From: Pyropia yezoensis
Lineage: Eukaryota; Rhodophyta; Bangiophyceae; Bangiales; Bangiaceae
DNA: 64,000 nt
Direction of reading: 5' to 3'
NCBI GenBank assembly: GCA_009829735.1
Contig: CM020619.1
Coordinates: forward strand, 10,592,375 to 10,656,374
The notes under the pieces were generated by a model. That model was given only the letters and a program-made list of their open reading frames with translations. It ran no database searches and was not told the origin of the DNA. Every line of letters starts with the position of its first letter. Positions within the stretch are counted from its first letter, which is position 1. Shown here one piece after another: positions 19,068-27,774 of the stretch. A program made the position numbers and the translations under genes.

Positions 19068-19833
19068 GGGAGGGGGCCGCAGCCCCTACCGTGGAGGGGG
19101 GATGAACGGGAGGCGGCGCGACGTCACGGGCGGGGAGGGGAGTGGGGAAGGGTCAGGCAGGGAAGCCGCCGCTGGCCATCGTCTCCCACGGTGGGTGGTG
19201 GGTCGCGCCCCCACCACGCCTTGTGGGAGCGGCTTCGGCGGACACGTGTCCGGAATGTGGCCACGTGCAGCGAAATCATACTTTTCATCCCCGACGTTTG
19301 TTTCCGTCGCCTCGGTGCCTTGTCTCGCCCCTGTTGGCTGACGATCATCGTTGATGGCGGAGGGGAGTTGGGCGGGAGGGGCGGGGGGGGGAACGTCGGC
19401 AACGGCGGCGGCGCGACAGCGACGCCGCCGCCGCCGCCGTGGCCATCGCCGACGACTGTGGCGCGGGGGCAAGGCCGGCCGCGGGAGGGTGACCGATGCG
19501 TCAATGGCTACTGCATCCGCATCCACCCCGACATGCAAGGCGCCCACAGCGGGGCCACCGGGGGGGGTAGCGCAGGGGGCGCTTGCCATTGCAACCACGG
19601 TCGCTGCCATCGCAACCACGGTCGATGCGGCCCCCTACTCTCTCCTGCGGCTACATCAGAGCAGTTGCACGCCTACATGAGCTGGGATGGCGCGACGCGC
19701 CGATACAGTCTGTATGTACAACCAAATACAAGCAAGTCGGTTTGGCCTGGAAAACGCAACCGCCCCCTTCCTCTCCCTCTCCCCGCCCCCCCCCCCCCCC
19801 AGCCAGCCGCTACGGCGGGCGAGCGGGCGCGAG
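19068..19833. other. Intergenic spacer
   Basis: This region is the 5' flank of the ICME-like gene and the 3' flank of the Myb-like gene, both on the minus strand. Open frames here are low-complexity and have no recognisable domain. A GACGTCA core occurs at about 19120, some 50 bp upstream of the esterase start. Confidence 0.4.
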
Positions 19834-20515
19834 CTATTGCCACATCACCAGACGATCCTGCTGGCTCATCCGAAACGCCTTGCGGTACACCGCCTTGCCC
19901 GACCGACCGTCAAAGTGGTTGGCCCCCCAGGCGGCCCAGGCGGCCACCGTCTCTGGCCGCCCCTCCGTGTCCATCAGCTCCTTTAAGCGCCGGCAGTCCT
20001 TCTCCGTCCACTCTGGGCCATTGAGACAGTCACGGAACTTCCTTGGCGCCCGCCGCGACGACGCCCCCCCCCCCGCCGAGCGCGCCACAGCCGCCGTCGC
20101 CGCCGGCGTCGCCGGCGTTGCCGGGGACAGCCCTCGCGGGCGCTTGCGGGATGACCCGCTCGGCCCGGCGGCCGCGGGCGACTCCGCGGAGGCCTCAACC
20201 AGACGGGATGGCTGCCACCGGACGGGCCGTAGGTTGCTGTGGCCCGCCGGCTGGGGGCGGGGGATGGGGGTGGCGCCGCCGACAGGAGCCGCCGTGCCGG
20301 CAGCGGCGGCCGAGGAGGACGCGCCGGCGATGGAAGAGGTGCGGCCGTCACCGCCATCGCCCGAGCTCCCGCGCCGACCCGAGCGGCGGGAGACGCGCGC
20401 GAGGCTGCCACCGCGCTCGCTGCCGCCAACGCTGCTGCCGCCGTCGTCGTCAGAAGTGTCCTCGTCGTCAGAGCTGATGACCACCACGTCCGCGTCGTCG
20501 CTGTCGGCCGACTCA

Positions 20516-20547
<32 letters not shown>

Positions 20548-21381
20548 GTCACCGCCGCCACCAACAGGATTGCCACCGCCGGCACCGCTGTAGCCGTTGA
20601 CGCCGCCGCCGAGGTTACCGCCGTCCAAGACGCCGCCGCCACTCTCGCTGCCGCCACCGCCGTCGTCCCTTTCGCTACCGCCGCCTCCTCCAACGCCATG
20701 GGCGTTGCCGCCAGAGCCGCCACCGCCACTTCTAGCGCCGCCGACGCCGCCGCCAACCCTGCCGCCGCCGCTACCACCACCGCCACCACCGCTGCCGCCG
20801 CCGCTCACCGAGGGCGCCTGCCATGGGGCGCCAACCCGACTCGCCGCGGCGCCCCCACCCACCCTCCCCGCCACCTCGGCTTGGACGACCGCCGCCGCCG
20901 CCTGGACGGCGTGTTCATCCGCGTGGGTGGTGGCAGAGAGACGGCCGACGAGCACTGGCACGGCCCCACCCGCCGGGGTGGTGCCCTCGAGCAGCAGCCC
21001 CGCCTGCAGCAGCTCCCACGCGGCGGACCGTGCGGCGAGCCGCAGCAGCACCGCCGCGCGGGCGGCCGTCAGCGGCGGGGAGGCGGCGGCCGGGGCCGCC
21101 ACCGCCCCCCCGCCCCCCCCCTCTCCAGAGGCACCGGTCCGGGGTATGGCGGCCCCGTTGGCCGCCCACACCGCCGCGTCGGCGGCGGCGAGCGCCCACG
21201 CGTCCGCCTCGGGGAGGGGCGTATCGGGGGGGGGGGGCACCGCGAGCGCCGCGTTGGGCGGCAGGCCCTCGACCAAGCCCAGCTGCTGGAGCGTGGCAAA
21301 CAGCTGCAGGATGATGGTCCGGAGGGGGCGCAGCCGGTCGGCAGGGGGGGGGGGCGGGGGGGAAAGTGCCACCGCCGCCAT
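19834..21381 (-). CDS. Myb/SANT-like DNA-binding protein
   Basis: About 515 residues from the ATG at 21381. The N-terminus (~10-150) has amphipathic, mostly helical sequence (LRTIILQLFATLQQLGLVEG, then an Ala-rich stretch). Residues ~215-400 are Gly/Ser-rich with an acidic VVISSDDEDTSDDD patch. The C-terminal ~60 residues carry WTEKDCRRLKELMDTEG followed by WAAWGANHFDGRSGKAVYRK. This is a single Myb/SANT-type repeat with the regularly spaced Trp residues and the GRS turn before the third helix. A role in chromatin or transcription is likely from the domain. Partners are unknown. The low-complexity middle is typical of the neighbourhood's composition. Confidence 0.6.
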
Positions 21382-21989
21382 GGGTGCACGCTTGCCGGAA
21401 AGGGGGGGGAAGGGGGGCAAGGGGGGCAAGGGGGGAGCGTGGCGGGCGCCGGGGCGCTCTATCGAGAGAGCGGAAGGCAGGGGGAAAAGAAACGAACGCG
21501 GAAAACTCCAGCGGATGAACCGCGGGGGTGGCCAGGGGAGGCAAGCGGGCGTCGTGGTGGGAGCAAAGGAGGGGGCGCGACGAGCGTCGATTGGGGAGCG
21601 ACGCGTTCCGACGAGTTGCGACGCAGACCGTATTCGCACCGCGCCCTGTCCACCCCCCCACCCCCTCCGTCGCCCTGCTCTCCGCAATGCACGTAGGACC
21701 CAGCGTGGACCCTACCCGCGCCAAGCAGGTGCGGAAGGGGGAGCCGCAGGGAGCCCCTGCTGCAAGAGGGAGGTCACGCCTCTGCCCCAAAGGCGCAGAC
21801 GCGCCGGGGCCAAGGGACACAGGGGTCGTCGCGCCTGCCGTCCCGAGAGGCCCCTACACGCAGCTCGATGGGGCCCCAACCCGACACGCCGGGTGACCCC
21901 TCAGTGCTCTCTCCTGCAGGGTCTCCGCGGGCGGGATGTTCTACCTCTGGCTGATGTGCACCCCCCCCAAACAGCCCCAGCGGGGACGT

Positions 21990-22042
21990 GTCGATCAATA
22001 GTCCCCAATCAGCCCGCAAAAGTGCGACAACCAATCCCCAAT
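21990..22042. promoter_or_regulatory. CCAAT-box cluster
   Basis: CCCCAATCAGCC occurs twice, about 37 bp apart, with an ACCAATCC between. CCAAT is the NF-Y target. The cluster lies ~610-660 bp upstream of the Myb-like start codon. Confidence 0.35.
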
Positions 22043-22158
22043 CAGCCGGCCAAGGGAATGTTGCACCAGACGGAAGGAGGTGGCGAGTCCGCAGCTGTCT
22101 GCAGCCATTCACCTCCCTCACCGGGACTGCCAGGCCACCCCACGAGATTGATCCGCGA

Positions 22159-22175
22159 CACGTGGAGTGACGTCA
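22159..22175. promoter_or_regulatory. Adjacent G-box and CRE palindromes
   Basis: CACGTG (22159-22164) is followed four bases later by TGACGTCA (22168-22175). Both are bZIP/bHLH targets. They lie near the 3' end of the DUF3598-like gene and distal to the Myb-like gene. Confidence 0.35.
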
Positions 22176-22352
22176 CGGATCATCATCATCTGAGTCGCAC
22201 ATTTCCCATTGAGAAAACCACGATGAGGGACGGAAAAATCTCAAACGTGTTCGATGTCGATGGCGCTGAGACCAGCCGTGTGTGTTTTTCTTTTACATGC
22301 GACGCATCCCGCGTGAGGCCGAACGTACCTCTGGAATCCGACTATCTCTCCT

Positions 22353-23633
22353 TCACACCCCCCGCTGTGGCGGCCACACCTCGTGCACCACCCGCTCCAT
22401 CCGCCCCCCCTCCCCCAGCACCACCCGAAGCCGCTGCGGCCCCCCCTCCCCCCGGATCGCCGCAGACCCAAACTCCACAACCCCCCCCGCCCGCACGTCC
22501 TCGGGGACGATGAGGTAGAGCCCATCCTCCAGCGCCGCCGCCCGGGTGGCGCCCCCCCCCGGCCGGCCCGCGGTGGGCACCCACCCTATCCCCTCTACCG
22601 ACCAGGTAAGGGGGCGGCGTTCGCTGCCGTCCCCACCACCATTATCCTCGCCGCTGCCCACCCCCTCGGTGGGGGGGACCAGCGCGGTGATGGTGGCCCT
22701 GCCGGTGGGGAGGGTGGCAGCGTCCACCCCCATGGGAGGGAGCCCCCCCGGCGGCCACGCGTCCACCGGCACTGCCGGAGCCGCAGGCGGGGGCAGCGGC
22801 GGCAGCGCCGCCACCCGCCCCCGCGGGTCGGTCCAGGCCCCCGCGTCCGCCTCGCGGATCATGCTGCGGAGGACGGGCCGGCGCGGCGCGGCGATCCCCC
22901 CCCCCCCATCATCCCATTGGAGAACAAGGGCCCACGCCGGGTCCTTGTGAGCGCGCAGGAACAGCTCCATGCACCCGTCCATGCGGGCCCCCCCCGGCGC
23001 CCCTCCCGGCGGAAGGACCCCCCCGCCCCCCGGTGCCGATAGGCCGCTGGGGAAAGTCCAGACGGCCCCCCCGGGCCCCGCCGGCACCACTCCCATCTTG
23101 CCCAGAGGGGGCACGGTCGCAAGGCCACCGGGGGTCAACGGAGGGGGCGGGTACGTCCACACCTTTTCGTCCAGCCCGTCGGTGGGCCGGACGACGGGGC
23201 GGGTGAAGGTCACGGGGCCCGTGCCCGGGGCGTGGAGGTTGACCTGCGTCACCGTCTCGCCGGCAGCCGCGGCGGCGTCGGCGCCGGCAGCGTCGCTGCC
23301 GTCGGCACCGGCGCCGGCGGCGCCCGGCGACGGCGCCTTGCCCCGCGACCACAGCCGCACCCCGCCGGCAGTGCGGGCGCGGGTCACGGCGGCGGCGGGG
23401 GCGGCAAGCGCCACCCCCAGCGCCGGGGGGTGAGCGTAAAAGCCCCACTCCCCCGCGTAGCCATAGAAGAGGCCGTCGCGGGGGCGGGTGGCGGTGACGG
23501 GGCGGGTGGCGGCGGCGAGGAGGGGGGTGGCGTCTGCCGGCGGGGGGGTCTTCAGCAGGTCCCCAGGCGCCGCAGCAGTGGTGGGGGCGCCAGCGCCCTC
23601 CTGCGGCGTCGCCGCCGCCGGGGTGTCGGCCAT
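22353..23633 (-). CDS. Hypothetical protein, possibly DUF3598/lipocalin-like
   Basis: About 426 residues from the ATG at 23633 (MADTPAAA). After an Ala/Pro-rich start come beta-rich segments: GLFYGYAGEWGFYAHPP, VTQVNLHAPGTGPVTF, MDGCMELFLRAHKDPAWALVL, VEGIGWVPTAG and LEDGLYLIVPEDVRAGG, ending with RLRVVLGEGGRMERVVHEVW. The last part resembles the C-terminal strands of the DUF3598 family found in cyanobacteria and algae: a DG-hydrophobic-P segment, then an arginine-rich strand and a closing strand. I rate this assignment as tentative. No signal peptide is evident. A degraded copy of its 3' end lies at 13338-13490. Confidence 0.45.
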   Translation of the reverse strand: MADTPAAATPQEGAGAPTTAAAPGDLLKTPPPADATPLLAAATRPVTATRPRDGLFYGYAGEWGFYAHPPALGVALAAPAAAVTRARTAGGVRLWSRGKAPSPGAAGAGADGSDAAGADAAAAAGETVTQVNLHAPGTGPVTFTRPVVRPTDGLDEKVWTYPPPPLTPGGLATVPPLGKMGVVPAGPGGAVWTFPSGLSAPGGGGVLPPGGAPGGARMDGCMELFLRAHKDPAWALVLQWDDGGGGIAAPRRPVLRSMIREADAGAWTDPRGRVAALPPLPPPAAPAVPVDAWPPGGLPPMGVDAATLPTGRATITALVPPTEGVGSGEDNGGGDGSERRPLTWSVEGIGWVPTAGRPGGGATRAAALEDGLYLIVPEDVRAGGVVEFGSAAIRGEGGPQRLRVVLGEGGRMERVVHEVWPPQRGV

Positions 23634-24115
23634 GGCGCAAACGCGGGGTGTCGGCGGGGGAGCGGGGCAGGCAGGCGGGGGTGGCGATAAAGGCGGCAGC
23701 GGTGGTGGTGTGGGGCAGGTGCACGGGACTGGAGGGCTGTGGGGAGCCCATGCACTCCCGGCCTTCGTACTGTATGCATGTACAGTACTGTACACTCCCC
23801 GCAGCAACCCGCATTGGGGGGGGGGGGGCGGCAGCGAGGGAGATTCCCTCAATGCACCACTCATCTACGGGTTTGACCCCAGCCGCGCCTCGAAGCCAGC
23901 AGCGTAGGTCGCGTGCTGGCACCCCCTCTCCCGCACTACTGTACTGACCACAGGACCTACATATTTTGCGCGCCGGTTTCCACTGCGGTTCTGGGCTGGA
24001 GCGAGGTCGACTAAAGGTGGATTCCATATATATGGCTAGGCCGGTCAGAAAAGCGAAATAAGTTCGTCGCTAATGATCGTTTCGAGCTGAAACTTTTTCA
24101 CAGTACTCCTTGGTA
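23634..24115. other. 5' flank of the DUF3598-like gene
   Basis: No ORF of note. It holds the GTAC palindrome cluster described separately, a run of 12 G at about 23817-23828, and an AT-rich stretch with TATATATGG near 24026-24034. Confidence 0.4.
23767..23794. promoter_or_regulatory. Cluster of four GTAC cores in a 16-bp palindrome
   Basis: TGTACAGTACTGTACA (23779-23794) is a perfect palindrome containing GTAC at 5-bp spacing three times, with a fourth GTAC at 23767. It lies ~135-160 bp upstream of the ATG at 23633. GTAC is the core bound by SBP-domain/copper-response factors in green algae and plants; whether such a factor exists here is unknown. Confidence 0.35.
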
Positions 24116-24232
24116 TTGTGCGTCCCGTAAAAAGTGGACGTGCACAGGTCGTGCAGTGTGGGTTTGATTGGTCCAGTGGCCGATATTTGACATGATCACG
24201 ACACGTGCACGTCTACTTTTTACGGGACGCAC
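24116..24232 (+). mobile_element. Stowaway-type MITE, copy 1 (117 bp)
   Basis: Terminal inverted repeats of about 28 bp begin GTGCGTCCCGTAAAAAGT at both ends, with one mismatch. The element is flanked by TA at 24114-24115 and 24233-24234. The short size, lack of coding capacity and TA duplications mark a non-autonomous Tc1/mariner-type element. Confidence 0.75.
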
Positions 24233-24234
24233 TA

Positions 24235-24351
24235 TTGTGCGTCCCGTAAAAAGTGGACGTGCGCGGGTCGTGTAGTGTGGGTATGATTGGTCCAGTGGCC
24301 GATAATTGACATGATCACGACACGAGGACGTCCACTTTTTACGGGACGCAC
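24235..24351 (+). mobile_element. Stowaway-type MITE, copy 2 (117 bp)
   Basis: Same orientation and same length as copy 1, with a handful of substitutions. It shares the TA at 24233-24234 with copy 1 and has another TA at 24352-24353. The pair therefore stands head to tail without spacer. Confidence 0.75.
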
Positions 24352-24415
24352 TATATATGTCTCGGGACTGTGCCGTTGAAGACGGCTCTTCAAACTAGCA
24401 TGCAGCGTTGGTATA

Positions 24416-24530
24416 GTGCATCCCGTAAAAAGTGGACGTGCACGTGACGTGATCATGTCAAATATCGGCCACTGGACCGATCAAACCCACACTGCACGAT
24501 CTGTGCACGTCCACTTTTTAAGGGACGCAA
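24416..24530 (-). mobile_element. Stowaway-type MITE, copy 3 (inverted)
   Basis: This is the reverse complement of the same family: the interior reads as the inverse of copy 1 (ATGTCAAATATCGGCCACTGG). It is more diverged at both ends. A related terminal sequence (TTGTGCATTCCCCAAAAAGT) begins at 24536 without a visible partner. Confidence 0.7.
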
Positions 24531-24535
24531 GATAT

Positions 24536-25113
24536 TGTGCATTCCCCAAAAAGTAGCTCATGCATGTTGAGGTGCGCAACATGCAAGGTAACATGTTTCG
24601 CACACCATTACAGCACGATGTCAAATCTACAAGCTGTACTCGTATCAGGACCGTACAGATCTGGAACATGGAAATGTACACTAGTAGATTTTACTTATAT
24701 ACTATTGCACATCCAAGAACCAACCAAACCAATGGCAGGAGATGTCTAGTTTCTTCGCTAATTGGTTGCCATTCCAGCGAACGGCTGAACAGGGACGTCG
24801 GACGTCGGCCACCGTTATCGATACCACCGTCGTCGTCACCGTCTTCTTCCCGCCGGGCGTCCCCGTCACGAGGGCACCCCCACCAGCCGACCTCGGCGCA
24901 TGCTCCACCCTCCAGCACCAATCACCCCAATCACCTTCCCACCCACTCCGCACCCGATTGCCAACGCGCTCCGGCCAATAGAATGAGCCATGAGACAGGT
25001 GCGTCATGGTGGGACTCATTGCTGGGAGGCCATTGGATATGAGTGGGACGCTGGTACCCTGCCGCATCGCATGATCTGCGCGTGATGCAATTAATTCTGA
25101 CAACGCTCGGGTG
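24536..25113. other. Spacer upstream of the zinc-protein gene
   Basis: It starts with an orphan MITE-like end. The rest is AT-richer than the average here and contains several ATTGG/CCAAT motifs (24760, 24918, 24973). No gene is recognised; part may be 5' flank or a 5' exon of the next gene. Confidence 0.35.
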
Positions 25114-26770
25114 ATGCGGCATGCCAATGTTTTTTTTTTTATGTGTTGGATCTGGTCGAACAACGCAGCAGATGGTGCTCCCACCTCTCCCTCTCCCGCC
25201 CATGTGCCCAGTATCGGCCATCCAGACGCAGCGGCCAGCGCTGCTGTGACAGGCCCAAAGACACCTGCTTGCGGGGCGTGTGGCCACCAGAAGATTGGTA
25301 CCCACGGCAAGGGGCACTATTTTGGGCAGTGCGCTCTGGTGGCGGGAAACCTGCAGTGCGTGAGCTCTTTGATTGCTGGCCACTTTTTTTACACCGGGGC
25401 GCAATGCCAGAACCAGCACTGCGTGTGCCGTATGATGTACGTTCATATGTGTATACTTTTTTTTCGTGCGGCGGTTGGATGAGGGCGCATGGTGAGACAT
25501 CGCTATAGCAGCGTTTTGACCAATTCTTTTTTCTATGCACTGGGTACGCTTCTCTGTTTCTTTTTTTTTCAACTGCCGTTTGTGTTCGCTCGTTGTGACA
25601 TTTTATTGCTGTTGCCTGCTGTGCTTTGGCGTAGGTGTCCCAAGTGCCGCCGTCCGGGGCACACGCAAAAGACGATTGCGCTGGACCCCAGACTTTTCAA
25701 GCGCGTCATCTCAGAGAAAGGCGTCTCCTTCAACAAGAAGGGACACAAGCGCCTGGAATATTCCAACTATGTTTGCCAGGGCTCTACGCCGGCGTTCTTC
25801 CTCGCAGAAGTGCAGAGGGTTCGAGCAATGTACGCTGAAAAGGACGCGGCGCTGAATCAGACGGCCAGCGAACGGGCGGGGCTCGTGTCGAACATTGTTG
25901 GAGCGGTCGCGCCCGTCACCACGACGGTGGCTACCCTACGTTCTCTGGGGTCTTCGGCGTCTGGGTTGGCGATGCCCAATTTCGTGGCCATTGGCGAGCA
26001 GGCGCGATTGGCCGACACTGGGCTCTCCGCCTGTGCCTCTGCGCTGGGTGGAGCCATGTCGGCCGCCACCGGCCGCTCCAGCGGCATCACCGACGATCTT
26101 GCGCCGGCAGCGGCCCTGGCGAAAATACGCGGCGCCGAAGCCGCCGCCCAGCGGGTGGGAGCGAAGCGGCTGAGCCAATCGGCGCTGTCTCTCTCATCCC
26201 CCAGTGGTTCTCACCGCATGTATGTTGATTTTCCTTTCCTTTTTTTACTTGTGGTTGAAGGAGGGAAGGGTCTGATGGAGTTGCCGCGCGGACAGGACAC
26301 TGACTGTTGCGACCGGGCTGCTATATATTTATTTCCGCTGGCTTTGATTGTCTCCACGGTGGCTCTGTCGACTTGGGCTGTTTTATCTGCCTGGCGATTG
26401 GCATGACATCAGAGCGGAGCGTCGGGCACAGTACAACGCTGAGATCTCGACAACGGCGGTAGGGGTCGAAATTCCTCCCGTGGCGCCTCCCCCTGCTCGT
26501 CTGCGACTGTCACCCGCAGAGGCCGCCATGGATCTGACAGAGTTTATTTTCGGTGACGAGCAGAGCGTGGAGCGAGTATCTTTTTTGGCCGTGGTGACGA
26601 CCGCCGCAGCCAAGTTTGGTATCCGTGGGTCGACTTTGAGTGGGTCGGGTGACGTTGCTCGATTGACAAGCCAGCTGCTTAATGGTGTGGACGAGACGGC
26701 CGATGCTCGGTCCAGCTATGAGGCGAGTTGTAATGACTGGATCCGCGCACTGCGCGAGAAGAGCACGTGA
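25114..26770 (+). CDS. Cys/His zinc-binding protein, intron-containing paralogue of the 1.8-4.0 kb gene
   Basis: I infer three exons. Exon 1 (from ATG 25114 or 25141) carries CGACGHQKIGTHGKGHYFGQC and CQNQHC. It ends near 25426, before a T-rich intron whose acceptor is GCGTAG at about 25634. Exon 2 (~25635-26219) continues with CPKCRRPGH, an FNKKGHKRLEYSNYVC segment and an Ala-rich helical stretch. It ends at a consensus GTATGT donor. Exon 3 (~26410-26770) encodes a helical domain with TTAAAKFGIRGSTLSGSG and ends in WIRALREKST. Phases match at both junctions. Cluster order and the last domain align with the 1807-3957 protein (VTQAALKLGLRGYVMSCG), though this protein is shorter (~420 residues) and lacks the Pro-rich tail. 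Function is unknown. MITEs lie directly upstream. Confidence 0.55.
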
Positions 26771-27009
26771 GATCGGGCGCTCGTGGCTGTTTCTGCGTTT
26801 GTTACTTCTTTTTGATTGGTCCATCTTATCTCTTTTTCCTTGCTTTCGATCGATACACTCTGTGACCAATGACTTTTCTTTGCCTGTATTTCCACTTGAG
26901 GGCACATGGCTCATCTACGAGCACTGACAGGCAACGGCGGTCCGAAGCGGCGAGGTGGACGGACAGCGTCCGACTGGCTGCTTTAAAGGGCACCGAATAA
27001 ACGGCTGTG
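26771..27009. other. 3' flank of the zinc-protein gene
   Basis: T-rich sequence (26800-26890) compatible with a 3' UTR. No ORF of note. Confidence 0.3.
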
Positions 27010-27186
27010 ATTGGCGGCAGCCGACGGAGAGCGGCCACGCCTGTGCCAACACGTAGGCGGCACGCGGTGGCAACGCGGCAACGGTTGGCGGCGGCGGTCT
27101 CGGCGTTGCTGGCGGTGGTACGTGTGGCGGGGGGGGGGCGGCAGCTGTCGGCGGCAAGGGCGGCGGCCGAGCGCGCGTCGGCGGGC
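27010..27186. repeat. Left part of a ~360-bp GC-rich repeat unit interrupted by element A
   Basis: This stretch matches the ends of the units at 38060-38260 and 38430-38632 (GGCAGCTGTCGGCGGC, then GAGCGCGCGTCGGCGGGC). It stops exactly where the LTR begins, so the retrotransposon split the repeat. Confidence 0.75.
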
Positions 27187-27549
27187 TGTAGCAATATGGT
27201 CGGCCGTATTGTGACCCTAATATTAGGGGGACTACTTCTAATCCTTGGCTTTCAATTTGAGAGTCCGTACTGGTCACGGTATCTATAAGTTACGTATGAC
27301 CAGAGGGACTTGCATCTTGGGGTGGAGGGTAGTTAGTAGTGTCTCCGAGGGTTTATAACGAGGGGGCCGGCGGCGAATCCACCGCCGGCCAAGGCAGAAC
27401 AACAAACCCCTCCCACTTGGGCTCCCATCTTGGTTCCGTGGCTTGCGCTCCAAGGACAGCAACCTTGGCCTCCCGGTGACGTTGGTGCCGATCCCCCTTG
27501 GTGAGTGTTCCCTGAGAGTGGACGTGCGACGCATTCCTATTGTGCTACA
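27187..27549 (+). repeat. 5' LTR of element A
   Basis: 363 bp bounded by TGTAGC...GCTACA. A TATA-like TTTATAACG lies at about 27351. It is followed by a perfect 9-bp-stem hairpin (GGCCGGCGG, 8-nt loop, CCGCCGGCC) at 27365-27390 that could lie in the R region. Confidence 0.93.
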
Positions 27550-27550
27550 T

Positions 27551-27567
27551 TGGTGGAGCAGCAGGGG
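27551..27567 (+). promoter_or_regulatory. Primer-binding site of element A
   Basis: TGGTGGAGCAGCAGGGG begins one base after the LTR. It would pair with the 3' end of a tRNA ending CCCCTGCTGCTCCACCA, that is, a tRNA whose acceptor arm starts GGAGCAG. Element C carries the identical 17 nt. Confidence 0.75.
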
Positions 27568-27774
27568 ACGGGTTTCCGTCACCCTTGTGGTGACGCCGTC
27601 TTCGGCCCTGGCACACGGATAGGGATCCGGTCCTTTTCTTGTACTCGTGGTGTTGCGACCTGATCGATTGTGTTGAGTTTTTACCTTTGGCTGTGATCTA
27701 CTGTTATTCTCCCCATTCTACCCCCTCGCTCTCTTATTCGTGGTGATAGTTACGTCGGTTGACTGATTGTGACT

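Larger units (their letters stand above)
21382..22352. other. Intergenic region, probable promoter of the Myb-like gene
   Basis: This is 5' of the minus-strand Myb-like gene and 3' of the DUF3598-like gene. It has mixed composition and no convincing ORF. It contains the CCAAT-box group and the G-box/CRE pair listed separately. Confidence 0.4.

Noticed and set aside
24690-24720. The right end of a fourth MITE
   Set aside because: The ATTGCACATCC sequence there matches the expected end only partially and no TA duplication fits.
27769-27774. A gag start six bases upstream of 27775
   Set aside because: It would use GTG, not ATG; the first ATG in frame is at 27775.
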